Source of the DNA: Pedobacter sp. W3I1 | GTDB taxonomy: Bacteria; Bacteroidota; Bacteroidia; Sphingobacteriales; Sphingobacteriaceae | DNA: 64,000 nucleotides | Assembly: GCF_030816015.1 (NCBI RefSeq) | Contig: NZ_JAUSXN010000001.1 | Location: forward strand, 1,054,001-1,118,000 | Reading direction: 5' to 3' | Shown here: one piece after another, positions 46,801 through 54,937 of the stretch | Layout: each line of letters opens with the position of its first letter | Position numbering within the stretch: the first letter of the stretch is position 1 | Position numbers and translations under genes: made by a program | The notes under the pieces: model-generated | Database searches by the model: none | Told to the model about the DNA's origin: nothing | Seen by the model: only the letters and a program-made list of their open reading frames with translations

Positions 46801-46923
46801 GTCGATAGATGGATACTCGCGCACACCCAAAAAGGTATAACCGATTATCCCGAACAGGACAATCAATAAGTTCATCACAATGGCCAGAACCGGCCGTTTG
46901 ATACTCGTGGTGGAGATACTCAT
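43813..46923 (-). CDS. RND-family multidrug efflux permease (HAE1/AcrB type)
   Basis: 1036 residues, the normal length. The N-terminus MSISTTSIKRPVLAIVMNLLIVLFGIIGYTFLGVREYPSIDPT is typical. Twelve membrane helices are expected; proton-relay helix 4 contains the acidic pair in VVDDGIVVTENIF. Two large periplasmic loops bind substrate (ISSSSNQGTSNITIEF). It is a proton-driven inner-membrane pump that works with the adaptor (2 bp upstream) and TolC (1 bp downstream). Substrate range cannot be read; many Bacteroidota pumps of this type export drugs, bile-like compounds or secreted products. Confidence 0.97.
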   Translation of the reverse strand: MSISTTSIKRPVLAIVMNLLIVLFGIIGYTFLGVREYPSIDPTVVSVRTSYPGANSDIIESQITEPLEKSINSIDGIRNISSSSNQGTSNITIEFNLDKNIEEAANDVRDKVSQAARTLPKDIDGLPVVSKADANSDPILSMTIQSDKRNTLELSDFAENVIADRIQTIPGVSSVQIQGQRKYAMRIWMDPNKLSAYGLTSQDIVTALDNENVELPSGKITGATTELTVKTLGKLTNESEFNNLILKTDSNQVIKLKDVGYAVLGPENEETILRESGRPMVAIAIIPQPGANYLDISKEFYKRFDKLKADIPQDIKLKVALDNTLFIKRSVTEVAETIGLSLVLVILIIYLFFRDWAIAFRPLIDIPVSLIFTFFIMYAFGFSINVLSLLAIVLATGLVVDDGIVVTENIFKKVEEGMSPFEAAIKGSNEIFFAVISISITLAAVFLPVIFLQGFVGRLFREFGVVIGAAVLVSAFVSLTLTPMLNAYLMKKGGHKPSRFYNWTEPYFVKLNNAYESNLDKFLDKRWLSVPIILVCMGLIFLFWKILPKETAPYDDRSAINISATTPEGASFAYTDKFIMKLNQLVLDSVPEKDVSITITSPSFGGSGAVNSGFVRMGLTNPEERERSQKDIAAYLTKITKKYTEGKTIVNQQPTISVGRRGGLPISYIIQAQNFEKLREKIPLFMDAVSKDPTFTVSDVNLKFNKPEINLTIDRDKAKNLGVSISAIAQTLNLGLSGQRFSYFFMNGKQYQVIGQFDRGDRKDPLDLSSVYVRNDKGELVQLDNVVTAKEESSPPQLYRNNRFIAATVSAGLAPGKSIGEGIDAMDAISKKVLDETFSTDLSGESRDFQESSSNTFFAFGLALLLVYLILSAQFESFKDPIIIILTVPMAVAGAFLSLWLCGQSWNIFSQIGTIMLIGLVTKNGILIVEFANQLKEKGIPIPEAIREAAVSRLRPILMTSLAIAIGALPIALALGAAAKSRMSMGTVIVGGTLFSLVLTLFVIPAIYSYWAKPYKPNKELKEAHRFEQEALHTEE

Positions 46924-46925
46924 AA

Positions 46926-48023
46926 TTATTGTTTAACCAAATGAACTTTTACTGGAGCATCTTTCTTTAAAGCCATCGATCCGGTAGTTAACACCGTATC
47001 GCCAGCTTTTAATCCCGAAGTAATCACAATGTTTTCATCGGTACGGGTACCCGCTTCCACTTTAACTTCCTGCGCTTTGCCGTCTTTTTGTATATAAACA
47101 ATTTTACCTTTTAACACAGGTATCACCGCCTCGTTAGGAATTAGTATAGCATTTTGTACCGTATTTAACGCCAGTTTAATTTTGGCAAAAGAACCTGGTA
47201 ATAAGGCATTGTTTGCATTAGGTGCCAAAGCCCTGATCTGTAAGGTTCTGGTAGCGGCATTAATCCCCGGCTCTATTGCATAAACTTTACCTTTATTTTC
47301 TTTAGCAGAGCCATCGGTGGTGAATATAATTTCTGAATTCATTCTAATTTGCCCTGCATATTTCTCTGGAACAGAAAAAGTAACTTTAACCGGATTAGTA
47401 CTTACCAGGTTGGCAATTACAGTTGCGGGTGTTAAATAGGTTCCTGCCGAAATGCTACGTAAACCCACTCTGCCTGTAAAAGGTGCGCGGATAGTCGTTT
47501 TTGCCAGTTGGGCTCTGATTAATTGTGCCTGCGCCTGTAGCGATTTTAAATCTGCTAAAGCAGTATCGTATTCTTCCTGACTAATAGCTCCTTTGGCTAA
47601 AAGCTGTTTTGCACGGTTTTCGTTTGTTGATGAAAGTTTTTGCTTGGTGAGTGCATCCTGTAATTGTGCCTGTATATCTCTGTCGTTTACTTTTACCAGT
47701 ACACTTCCTTTTGATACTGTTGTACCTTCCTGAAAATAAATTCCGGTAACCAGGCCAGACACTTCACTTTTCAATACAACCGATTCGTTTGCATCAATAG
47801 CACCAGTTACCTCCAGATCATTATCAAACGATACTGGTTTTACTACAATACCGTCAACTACCAAAGGTGCAGAAGCGCCTCCCTTACTACCTCCTTTGCC
47901 CTTTCCTGCACCGGCAGATGCACCGTCTTTCCCTTCGATTTTTTTGTTCGCGTTAATTCTGTAATAGACCAAATAAGCCAGGCCTATAGCTAAAACAGCA
48001 TAGATAATATACCTTTTCTTCAT
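46926..48023 (-). CDS. RND efflux periplasmic adaptor (membrane fusion protein)
   Basis: 365 residues. The N-terminal membrane anchor (YIIYAVLAIGLAYLVYY) is followed by a Gly/Lys/Ser-rich spacer (GKGKGGSKGGAS). The biotinyl-lipoyl-like and hairpin parts (ANESVVLKSEVSGLVTGIYFQEG; AKTTIRAPFTGRVGLRSISAG) and beta-barrel domain follow. It links the inner-membrane pump to TolC. It is the first gene of the minus-strand operon MFP-RND-TolC, with genes 1-2 bp apart. The glycine-rich low-complexity spacer is a mild oddity. Confidence 0.95.
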   Translation of the reverse strand: MKKRYIIYAVLAIGLAYLVYYRINANKKIEGKDGASAGAGKGKGGSKGGASAPLVVDGIVVKPVSFDNDLEVTGAIDANESVVLKSEVSGLVTGIYFQEGTTVSKGSVLVKVNDRDIQAQLQDALTKQKLSSTNENRAKQLLAKGAISQEEYDTALADLKSLQAQAQLIRAQLAKTTIRAPFTGRVGLRSISAGTYLTPATVIANLVSTNPVKVTFSVPEKYAGQIRMNSEIIFTTDGSAKENKGKVYAIEPGINAATRTLQIRALAPNANNALLPGSFAKIKLALNTVQNAILIPNEAVIPVLKGKIVYIQKDGKAQEVKVEAGTRTDENIVITSGLKAGDTVLTTGSMALKKDAPVKVHLVKQ

Positions 48024-48068
48024 GTTTCTTTTTGTGTCGTGCGTATTCCGAACATTAAAATAAGATTA

Positions 48069-48300
48069 ATATTCTAGAATTAGAGCGTAAAAATATTCAA
48101 ATAGTTTAGTCCTAAATTTGTTGTATTAAGGATGTTACCGATTTTCAGTTTGGAGTTGGCAGTTTTCAGTTTGGAGTGAATCTCCTGAGAATACAATATA
48201 ATCTGCCTTTATATCCTTATAACTAAGTTAAAGATGCGAAAGCCAATTGATTTGTTGGGTTTGGTTGGCTAAAAAACCATCGACCATTGACCATGAACCA
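48069..48300. repeat. gene-free gap between efflux operon and M61 peptidase with 7-base-phased repeats
   Basis: The 374-bp gap 48024-48397 holds a palindrome AATTCTAGAATT (near 48070-48082), a heptamer-phased block CAGTTTG GAGTTGG, CAGTTTT CAGTTTG GAGT near 48147-48178, and a CCATCGA CCATTGA CCATGAA block near 48277-48298. No RNA gene or clear promoter was recognised. Confidence 0.55.
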
Positions 48301-48397
48301 ATCTGACGGAAACAACTATTTTACACCACATTTAGCTATTTTGTTCCAAAACCCCATCAATAAATCTAAATTTGCACCAAACACAGTCAATATCAAT

Positions 48398-50227
48398 ATG
48401 TTTAACAAAAAATCAATTTTAAGTTTAGTTTTACTACTAACGTGTATTATGGCAGCGAAGGCGCAGGTAAAAATAGGTTTTGAGGTTTCTTTTAAAGAGC
48501 CGCAGGCACACTATGCTGAAGTTCAGATGAATATTTCTGGCTTGGCAAAAGATTATGTAGATGTAAAAATGCCCGTTTGGACACCAGGTTCTTACTTGGT
48601 GCGAGAGTTTGAAAAAAGTGTAGAAGAATTTAAGGCTACCGCAGCAGGTAAAGCCGTAAAAGTTGAAAAAGTAAGAAAAAACACCTGGAGAATTTTCTCA
48701 GCAAAGGCTGCCAATATCCAGATCACTTACCGTGTTTATGCATTTGAAATTTCTGTACGTACCCCTTTTATTGATGAATCTCATGCTTTCTTGTCTCCAA
48801 CAGGGATTTTTATGCATCCTGATGGCATGATTAAATCTCCAAGCACTGTAAAAATTATTCCTTTTAATACCTGGAGCAAAGTTTCTACCGGTTTAACACC
48901 AGTTAGCGGTACGCAGTTTACCTACAAGGCTACCGATTTTGATATTCTTTACGATAGCCCAATTGAAGTAGGTAATCAGGACATTTTCGAATTTACAGCT
49001 GCTGGCGTTCGCCACGAAGTGGCCATGTATGGCGGTGGTAATTACGATAAAGAGAAACTAAAAGTAGATATGGCTAAAATTGTAGAAAAAGAAACTGCAG
49101 TTTATGGCGAAAATCCTAATAAATATTACCTCTTTATTGTTCATAATTTCTTAAAAGGTGGAGGTGGCTTAGAGCACTTAAACTCTACCACTTTAGGCGC
49201 TACCAGAAATGCTTACAATACTGCCGAAGGTTATAAAGGCTTTTTAGGTTTGGTTGCGCATGAGTATCACCACCTTTGGAATGTTAAGCGTTTGCGTCCG
49301 GTAGCATTAGGCCCTTTTGATTATGACAACGAAAATTACACCACCAACCTTTGGGTAGCTGAAGGATTTACCTCGTATTACGAAAATAAATATTTGCATA
49401 GAGCAGGTTTTACTGATGTAAATGAATTTTTAAAAGATCTGGCTGGTGGTGTGGCAACAGTATTAAATACTCCTGGCGCTAAATATCAGTCGGCTGCTTC
49501 ATCTAGTTATGATGCATGGATTATTGGTTACCGTCCGAATGAAAACTCAAAAAACAATTCGATCTCTTATTATAATAAAGGAGAAGTGATTGGTATTTTA
49601 ATGGATCTCGAAATCATCAATGCCACTAAAGGTGCTAAAAGTTTAGATGATGTAATGAAAGCGATGTATCTACAATGCAAAACCTTAAAACGTGGTTATA
49701 CTGATGCAGAATTTAAAGCGATGGTTGAAAAGATATCAGGAATTAGCTTTACCAACTTTTGGGCAAAATATGTTAACGGTGTTGATGATGTGGATTATGT
49801 AAAATATTTCGCGTATGCAGGTGTTGACGTTTCTACAGAAAATGCAACTCCTGGTAAACCCGTTACAGGCGCTTCAGGCCAGTTAACCAATGATGGATTG
49901 GTAATTACAGCAACGGTAAGAAACTCCGCTGCCTGGGTAAGCGGATTAAATGTGAACGATGTAGTGCTGAGTTTAGATGATACTTCCCTAAGCGATGCAT
50001 TATCAACAATAAGATTAAAAAGCCCATTATTATCGTTGGATGTATTGCCTTTGGTAGCTAAAAAGAATATCGGCGACGTATTGAAACTAAAAGTTAAACG
50101 CGATGGCTTAGAAAAAGAAATTTCTTTAACCTTAAAAGAAAATCCAAGTGTACGCTTAAAAGCAACCGTAAACGAAAATGCAACGCCAGCGCAAAAAGCA
50201 GTGTTAAAAAAATGGACAGGCGTTTAG
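48398..50227 (+). CDS. M61-family metallopeptidase with PDZ domain
   Basis: The start at 48398 (MFNKKSILSLVLLLTCIMAAKAQ) gives a signal peptide; an upstream in-frame ATG at 48287 would add 37 residues before it and lies in repeat sequence. About 609 residues. The zinc motif is HEYHHLWNVKRLRP near residue 287, with the downstream glutamate in LWVAEGFTSYYENKY, as in glycyl aminopeptidases of family M61. A C-terminal PDZ domain (TNDGLVITATVRNSAAWVSG) follows. It is a periplasmic or secreted peptidase. It has its own strong terminator at 50277. Confidence 0.93.
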   Translation: MFNKKSILSLVLLLTCIMAAKAQVKIGFEVSFKEPQAHYAEVQMNISGLAKDYVDVKMPVWTPGSYLVREFEKSVEEFKATAAGKAVKVEKVRKNTWRIFSAKAANIQITYRVYAFEISVRTPFIDESHAFLSPTGIFMHPDGMIKSPSTVKIIPFNTWSKVSTGLTPVSGTQFTYKATDFDILYDSPIEVGNQDIFEFTAAGVRHEVAMYGGGNYDKEKLKVDMAKIVEKETAVYGENPNKYYLFIVHNFLKGGGGLEHLNSTTLGATRNAYNTAEGYKGFLGLVAHEYHHLWNVKRLRPVALGPFDYDNENYTTNLWVAEGFTSYYENKYLHRAGFTDVNEFLKDLAGGVATVLNTPGAKYQSAASSSYDAWIIGYRPNENSKNNSISYYNKGEVIGILMDLEIINATKGAKSLDDVMKAMYLQCKTLKRGYTDAEFKAMVEKISGISFTNFWAKYVNGVDDVDYVKYFAYAGVDVSTENATPGKPVTGASGQLTNDGLVITATVRNSAAWVSGLNVNDVVLSLDDTSLSDALSTIRLKSPLLSLDVLPLVAKKNIGDVLKLKVKRDGLEKEISLTLKENPSVRLKATVNENATPAQKAVLKKWTGV

Positions 50228-50276
50228 TCAGTTCGCAGTTAAATTTTTCAATTTGCAGTTAATTTTAAAACTCCAT

Positions 50277-50314
50277 AAAAAATCCCGTAAGATGAATTTC
50301 TTACGGGGTTTTTT
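50277..50314 (+). terminator. rho-independent terminator, copy 1 of a duplicated hairpin
   Basis: CCCGTAAG and CTTACGGG (50284-50291 with 50300-50307) with loop ATGAATTT, then a T-run. The 31 bases 50277-50307 are identical to 50823-50853 after the next gene. Confidence 0.9.
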
Positions 50315-50347
50315 ATTTCAGATATTTGTTCTGTTACGAACCAACAT

Positions 50348-50785
50348 ATGATAAAACATTTGGGATTTATATTATGTCTATTAAGCTTTTCTTCTTTAAA
50401 GGATAATGAAAGTTTAGCACAGCAAACTTCTTGCAAGGGCTATTACGATAAAGAGTTGCACCAATTTGTGTATACAGAAGTTGAGAAAATGCCCGAATAT
50501 CCTGGAGGAATTAGTAAATTTTATAAATTTATTTCAAATGTGTCGCTAAATGGAACTGATAACGAACGCTTACAATCAACTGTTTTTCCAACTTTTGTAA
50601 TCGATGCTTCTGGCCATGTTAAAAGCGTAGGCATTTACCAGAAAGTACCTAAAGATTATACACAATTGGATCGTAACATGATAAAACTATTAAAGGGCTG
50701 TCCGAATTGGGAACCCGCACAGTGTGAAGATAGAAAAGTAGCAATGAGCTATCGAACACGGCTTACTATTTGTTTCAATAACTAA
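50348..50785 (+). CDS. secreted TonB C-terminal-domain-like protein
   Basis: 145 residues with a weak signal peptide (MIKHLGFILCLLSFSSLKDNESLAQ). The EKMPEYPGGISKFYKFISNV segment matches the PxFPGG-type start of TonB C-terminal domains in Bacteroidota, and PTFVIDASGHVKSVGIYQ..LDRNMIKLLKGCPNWEPAQ matches the body of the fold. There is no membrane anchor or proline-rich spacer, so it is not a normal energy-transducing TonB; it may be a soluble periplasmic relative. It is enclosed by two identical terminator hairpins and is therefore its own unit. A near-match -7 box (GATATTTG) lies about 15 bp upstream. Confidence 0.75.
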   Translation: MIKHLGFILCLLSFSSLKDNESLAQQTSCKGYYDKELHQFVYTEVEKMPEYPGGISKFYKFISNVSLNGTDNERLQSTVFPTFVIDASGHVKSVGIYQKVPKDYTQLDRNMIKLLKGCPNWEPAQCEDRKVAMSYRTRLTICFNN

Positions 50786-50822
50786 AAATATGAAAGCCTA
50801 ATTTATAACTAGCTTAACAAAT

Positions 50823-50862
50823 AAAAAATCCCGTAAGATGAATTTCTTACGGGATTTTTTTA
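50823..50862 (+). terminator. rho-independent terminator, copy 2 of the duplicated hairpin
   Basis: Same stem and loop as at 50277 (identical for 31 bases), followed by a longer T-run, 38 bp after the stop at 50785. A heptamer-phased block (GCTTTAG TCTTTCA, then GCTTTAG TCTTTGG) follows at 50882-50920. Confidence 0.9.
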
Positions 50863-50944
50863 TGCCTTTATACTTTTGATTAGGCTTTAGTCTTTCAGCT
50901 TTAGTCTTTGGACTTTCAGCTTCTGTCAGCGCCATGCGCTTTGC

Positions 50945-51409
50945 CTAGAAGGTATATCTAAAACCTAAGCCGAATCTTCCAGCGTTAAAATCGCTATCGT
51001 TGTCGCCAATATAAAGTCTTGGTCTCCAGTCTAAAGCCAATGCCAGTGGTGCGCCAGAGAATTTATAATCTAAACCAACCATCGGAACCAGGTAAAAACT
51101 AGAACCACCATCATACAATTGAATTGAAGGACCACCACCTAAATACCAGTCTAAACCTTTTGCACCAGGGATAGATGAATTGTATTGAAGAAATCCCTGG
51201 ATAATAGTAGAGTTTCCACCAAATAAAACTTCGCCCTGAAGTGCAGCTTTAGGGCTAAAGTGATGCCTGATTGATGGACCAACCAACGTAGCACCATCTC
51301 CAAAATCGATACCTAAACCTAGTCCGGTTTTATAATTTTGGGCTTTAACGTTTGTTGTAGTAAGGGCAAACAATGCAATGCATCCTAAAATTGTAAATAA
51401 CTTTTTCAT
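50945..51409 (-). CDS. small outer membrane beta-barrel protein
   Basis: 154 residues. A signal peptide (MKKLFTILGCIALFALTTTNVKAQ) is followed by alternating hydrophobic and polar strands rich in Gly and aromatic residues (YKTGLGLGIDFGDGATLVGPS; LDWYLGGGPSIQLYDGG), and it ends RYTF, the C-terminal aromatic typical of outer-membrane barrels. It probably forms an eight-stranded barrel; no ligand can be inferred. It converges with the TonB-C-like gene and is transcribed alone. Confidence 0.8.
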   Translation of the reverse strand: MKKLFTILGCIALFALTTTNVKAQNYKTGLGLGIDFGDGATLVGPSIRHHFSPKAALQGEVLFGGNSTIIQGFLQYNSSIPGAKGLDWYLGGGPSIQLYDGGSSFYLVPMVGLDYKFSGAPLALALDWRPRLYIGDNDSDFNAGRFGLGFRYTF

Positions 51410-51662
51410 AATTTATATGTTTTGTAAATAATTATCAGCCTAACAACTTTAATGCCGTTTCTGTTTTTTCGGTAAAAATCTATAAGGATAAAAAACAATG
51501 CTTGCATAGTAATTTTGTAATCGCTAAGTTTATTTAAATATTTTTTACGGAAAGTAAATACAGCGTTTTATTAACTACGAGGTATTATTTTCATTAAAAA
51601 GGCATATAGATGTTAATCTTTATGTTTGATTTTTTAACTTAACCAAATAATATACAATTCAT

Positions 51663-53432
51663 ATGGCGGCAGAAATTAAACGGGTTTTTGATCTTTTGAA
51701 ATATAGCCTCGAAAATCCTAAGCAAGAATTTATCAGTGGAAAAATTAATGGAAAATGGATAAATTATAGTACAGCCGATTTTTGTACTGCTGTAGATAAC
51801 CTAAGCCGGGGATTAATTAAACAAGGGATAGGCAAAGGCGGCAGGGTTGCTGTAATGTCGCATAACAGACCTGAGTGGAATATTGCCGATTTTGCAGCCA
51901 ACCAGATCGGGGCCTATCAGATTCCCTTATATCCAACCTTAGCCGAGCACGACATCCAGTTTATTTTAAAAGATGCAGAAATTGCCATTATTTTTGTAGC
52001 CGATGAAGATTTGTATAAAAAAATTAAGCCTTGTGCCGATGCGATAAACCCGGCTATCAAGATTTATAGTTTTAATGAAATTACAGAAACCAAAAACTGG
52101 AATACGTTAATTGAACTTGGTAATGCGAGTCCAGATATTGATTTGGAAGAATATCGCGCCAAAGTTGTACCCGAAGATATATTGACCTTAATTTATACAT
52201 CTGGCACAACCGGTACGCCAAAAGGTGTAATGCTAACGCATGATAACCTGGTTGCAAATTTTGTTAACTCGGCTGTGGTGATCCCCGAAGGCGTTAAAAA
52301 AGGATTAAGCTTTTTGCCCCTTTCGCACATTTTCGAGCGGATGATCATTTATTTATACCTGTTTAATTATACAGGCATTTATTATGCCGAAAGTATGGAT
52401 ACCATTGTTGCCGATATTCAGCATGTAAAACCCAATGTATTCTCTACCGTTCCAAGGCTTCTCGAAAAAGTGTACGATAAGATAATGGAGAAAGGGAAAG
52501 CATTAACAGGTATTAAAAAAGGAATTTTCTTCTGGTCGGTAGCTTTAGCCGAAAAATATACCATTGATGCGGGTGCCTGGTATAACTTTAAACTGGGAAT
52601 TGCCCGTAAACTGGTTTTCAAAAAATGGCAGGAAGCTTTGGGCGGTGAAATTGTAGTGATTGTATCGGGCGGAGCGGCGCTAAATCCACGTTTGGCCAGA
52701 ATTTTCTGGGCAGCTGGTATGCCTGTTTTTGAAGGATATGGATTAACCGAAACCTCGCCTGTAATTACGGTTAATCATTTCGGCGGAACGATGTTCGGTA
52801 CCGTTGGTGAAGTAATTAAAGGTGTGGAAGTTAAAATTGCACCAGATGGCGAAGTTTTAACCCGTGGGCATCAGGTAATGAAAGGTTATTACAACCGACC
52901 TGATTTAACCGAAGAGGCGGTAGATAAAGAGGGATGGTTCCATACCGGAGATATTGGTGAATTGGTTGATGGTCGCTTTTTAAAAATTACCGACCGTAAA
53001 AAAGAAATGTTTAAAACAGCAGGCGGTAAATATGTTGCCCCACAAATGCTGGAGAATAAATATAAAGAATCGATTTTCATCGAACAAATTATGGTTTTGG
53101 GCGAGAACAGAAAATTCCCTTCTGCGTTGATCGTTCCGAATTTCGAAACCTTAAAAACCTGGGCAGGCAGAAAAGGCATTACTTTTACCTCGAACGAAGA
53201 GATTATTAAAAATGAACAGGTGCTCACTAAATATAACGAAGTTATCGAAGCTGCAAATGTGGGTTTTGGCAAATGGGAACAGGTAAAAAGATTTGCCCTG
53301 TTACCTAAAGAGTGGAGTATTGATGGAGGAGAGCTAACCCCAAAATTAAGTTTTAAAAGAAAAGTGATTACCGAAAAAAACAATGAGGTGATCGAAAAAA
53401 TATATAAAGATGCAGAAGGTTATAAACCATAG
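51663..53432 (+). CDS. long-chain fatty acid--CoA ligase (AMP-dependent synthetase)
   Basis: 589 residues, cytoplasmic. The AMP-binding motif LIYTSGTTGTPKGVMLTHDNLV lies near residue 177, with GYGLTETSPVITVN, the GEVLTRGHQVMKGYYNRPDLT segment, GWFHTGDIGELVDGRFLKITDRKKEMFKTAGGKYVAPQ hinge motif and a C-terminal lysine region. This is the long-chain acyl-CoA synthetase family that activates fatty acids with ATP and CoA. A decayed copy of its last 90 bases lies at 54938-55034, after the thioredoxin-like gene, which implies that the segment between was inserted or duplicated. Confidence 0.95.
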   Translation: MAAEIKRVFDLLKYSLENPKQEFISGKINGKWINYSTADFCTAVDNLSRGLIKQGIGKGGRVAVMSHNRPEWNIADFAANQIGAYQIPLYPTLAEHDIQFILKDAEIAIIFVADEDLYKKIKPCADAINPAIKIYSFNEITETKNWNTLIELGNASPDIDLEEYRAKVVPEDILTLIYTSGTTGTPKGVMLTHDNLVANFVNSAVVIPEGVKKGLSFLPLSHIFERMIIYLYLFNYTGIYYAESMDTIVADIQHVKPNVFSTVPRLLEKVYDKIMEKGKALTGIKKGIFFWSVALAEKYTIDAGAWYNFKLGIARKLVFKKWQEALGGEIVVIVSGGAALNPRLARIFWAAGMPVFEGYGLTETSPVITVNHFGGTMFGTVGEVIKGVEVKIAPDGEVLTRGHQVMKGYYNRPDLTEEAVDKEGWFHTGDIGELVDGRFLKITDRKKEMFKTAGGKYVAPQMLENKYKESIFIEQIMVLGENRKFPSALIVPNFETLKTWAGRKGITFTSNEEIIKNEQVLTKYNEVIEAANVGFGKWEQVKRFALLPKEWSIDGGELTPKLSFKRKVITEKNNEVIEKIYKDAEGYKP

Positions 53433-53486
53433 AAAGATTTCCAATTAAGGATTGGTGAAAAAATAGCCCTGATAACAGCCAAAATT

Positions 53487-54071
53487 ATGAAAAGGATAAT
53501 TTTATCTATTTTACTAATTACAGGTGCAATAAATTCTTTTGCACAAGAAGCAAAACTTAATATCAAAAGTTTAAATGCTAAAAATAATACGGTAATTATC
53601 CAAACTCCTGTGGATGATACATGGTTTTACCCCGCAAAAAAAGAGGTTAAATTTGGCGATGATAGTGCAGTAAACTATTCTTTAAAAATTAATAAACTTG
53701 CTTGGTTAAGAATTAACAATAATACAGTATTAATAGAGCCAGGTACTACGCATTTAGTTTTCGATAAAGGTATTTTGGTACAGAGCGATAAAAATAAGGA
53801 AGGAATGTTGCTTTTTAGCAAGAGGAATGCCGAGTTTTATCAATACAGAGCCAGAGATTATTATAAGAAAGATAGCACTACAGCTGGTTTGTATCAATTG
53901 CTCGAAAATGATAAGAATGAAACACTAAAGCCTTATGCTGAGCTATTTTCGAAACAAAAGATTTCGGTAAACTTTTATAACGAAATAAAAAGATATTTTT
54001 TCAACCGAACAGATAATTTTGCAAGCCGCTATCCCAATGATAGTTTTAAGTACAAAGCAAAAAATAAATAA
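53487..54071 (+). CDS. N-terminal part of a split thioredoxin-like (TlpA-type) protein
   Basis: 194 residues: a signal peptide (MKRIILSILLITGAINSFAQ) and a beta-rich then helical region like the N-terminal domains of Bacteroidota thiol-disulfide interchange proteins. The frame stops at 54069-54071 after an A6 run at 54059-54064. Removing one A would read FKYKAKINNDLDKMWADAY and join the next frame. Together the parts give about 470 residues, a normal size for this type. So this is the front half of a frameshifted gene. Confidence 0.78.
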   Translation: MKRIILSILLITGAINSFAQEAKLNIKSLNAKNNTVIIQTPVDDTWFYPAKKEVKFGDDSAVNYSLKINKLAWLRINNNTVLIEPGTTHLVFDKGILVQSDKNKEGMLLFSKRNAEFYQYRARDYYKKDSTTAGLYQLLENDKNETLKPYAELFSKQKISVNFYNEIKRYFFNRTDNFASRYPNDSFKYKAKNK

Positions 54072-54084
54072 CGATTTGGATAAA

Positions 54085-54909
54085 ATGTGGGCAGATGCTT
54101 ATGAAAAGCATTCAATGAACAATCTTCAAGATGCTTTTTACCCGGATTTTTATTACCATGCCAAATACTACGTAAATACTTATCTCAATTACTACATTCC
54201 TCTAAAAAAAGGAACTGAATTGCCCAAAAAAGATGAGAATATTAGGCTTAAAATTATATATAAAACCTTCGAAGATAATTTTACAGGCAAAATGAAAGAG
54301 TTTTTGCTGGCAACTTTTTTATATGAGGAGATGTTACAGGCTGAATATCAGAAAGTATTGGTCGATTTGTTTAATTCATTTAAAACCAGTTATCCTAAAA
54401 GTAATTTTACGCCATATTTGCAACCAATGGTCAATGAAATTATAGTTTACCATAATGAGGTAAAAAAGGATTTTGCAACTGAGCAAAAAATATTAGCCAA
54501 TTATGATAAAGTTAATAGCCTGGATAGTTTAATTGGCCAATTTAAAGACAAAACCGTATTTGTTGATATTTGGGCAACCTGGTGCGGGCCATGTAAACAA
54601 GAATTTGAATATAGTAAAGATTTGGAAAAATTTCTCAAAGCTAAGGGAGTTGAAATGTTGTTTATTTCCATGGATAAAGATTTGGCAGACCAAACGTGGA
54701 GAGAAATGATAAAATATTATAAACTTTCAGGTAGTCATATCCGAACAAATAATGCTTTACAGAAAGACTTGATTAATAAGTTATGGGGAGGAAAAGGCTA
54801 TGCCATTCCGCGATATTTGATTATTAAAGATGGAAAGGTAGTAGTTAATAATGCTTTAAGGCCAAGTGATAAGGAAAAATTATATACGCAGATTGGTAAA
54901 TATTTATAA
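54085..54909 (+). CDS. C-terminal part of the split thioredoxin-like protein (CGPC domain)
   Basis: The frame is open from 54019; 54085 is the first ATG after the shift site. It has a helical middle part and then a thioredoxin fold with the redox motif WATWCGPCKQEF and the cis-proline region YAIPRYLIIKDGKVV. It resembles TlpA/ResA-type periplasmic thiol reductants. Translated alone it would lack a signal peptide, so periplasmic function needs joining to the upstream frame. The gene lies between the acyl-CoA ligase and a decayed copy of that ligase's 3' end. Confidence 0.8.
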   Translation: MWADAYEKHSMNNLQDAFYPDFYYHAKYYVNTYLNYYIPLKKGTELPKKDENIRLKIIYKTFEDNFTGKMKEFLLATFLYEEMLQAEYQKVLVDLFNSFKTSYPKSNFTPYLQPMVNEIIVYHNEVKKDFATEQKILANYDKVNSLDSLIGQFKDKTVFVDIWATWCGPCKQEFEYSKDLEKFLKAKGVEMLFISMDKDLADQTWREMIKYYKLSGSHIRTNNALQKDLINKLWGGKGYAIPRYLIIKDGKVVVNNALRPSDKEKLYTQIGKYL

Positions 54910-54937
54910 CTGCTAGAAAGAAGTATTTTTCTATCTG

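Noticed and set aside
48287..48397. Longer start for the M61 peptidase at 48287
   Set aside because: It would place 37 polar residues, encoded partly by heptamer-repeat DNA, before an evident signal peptide.
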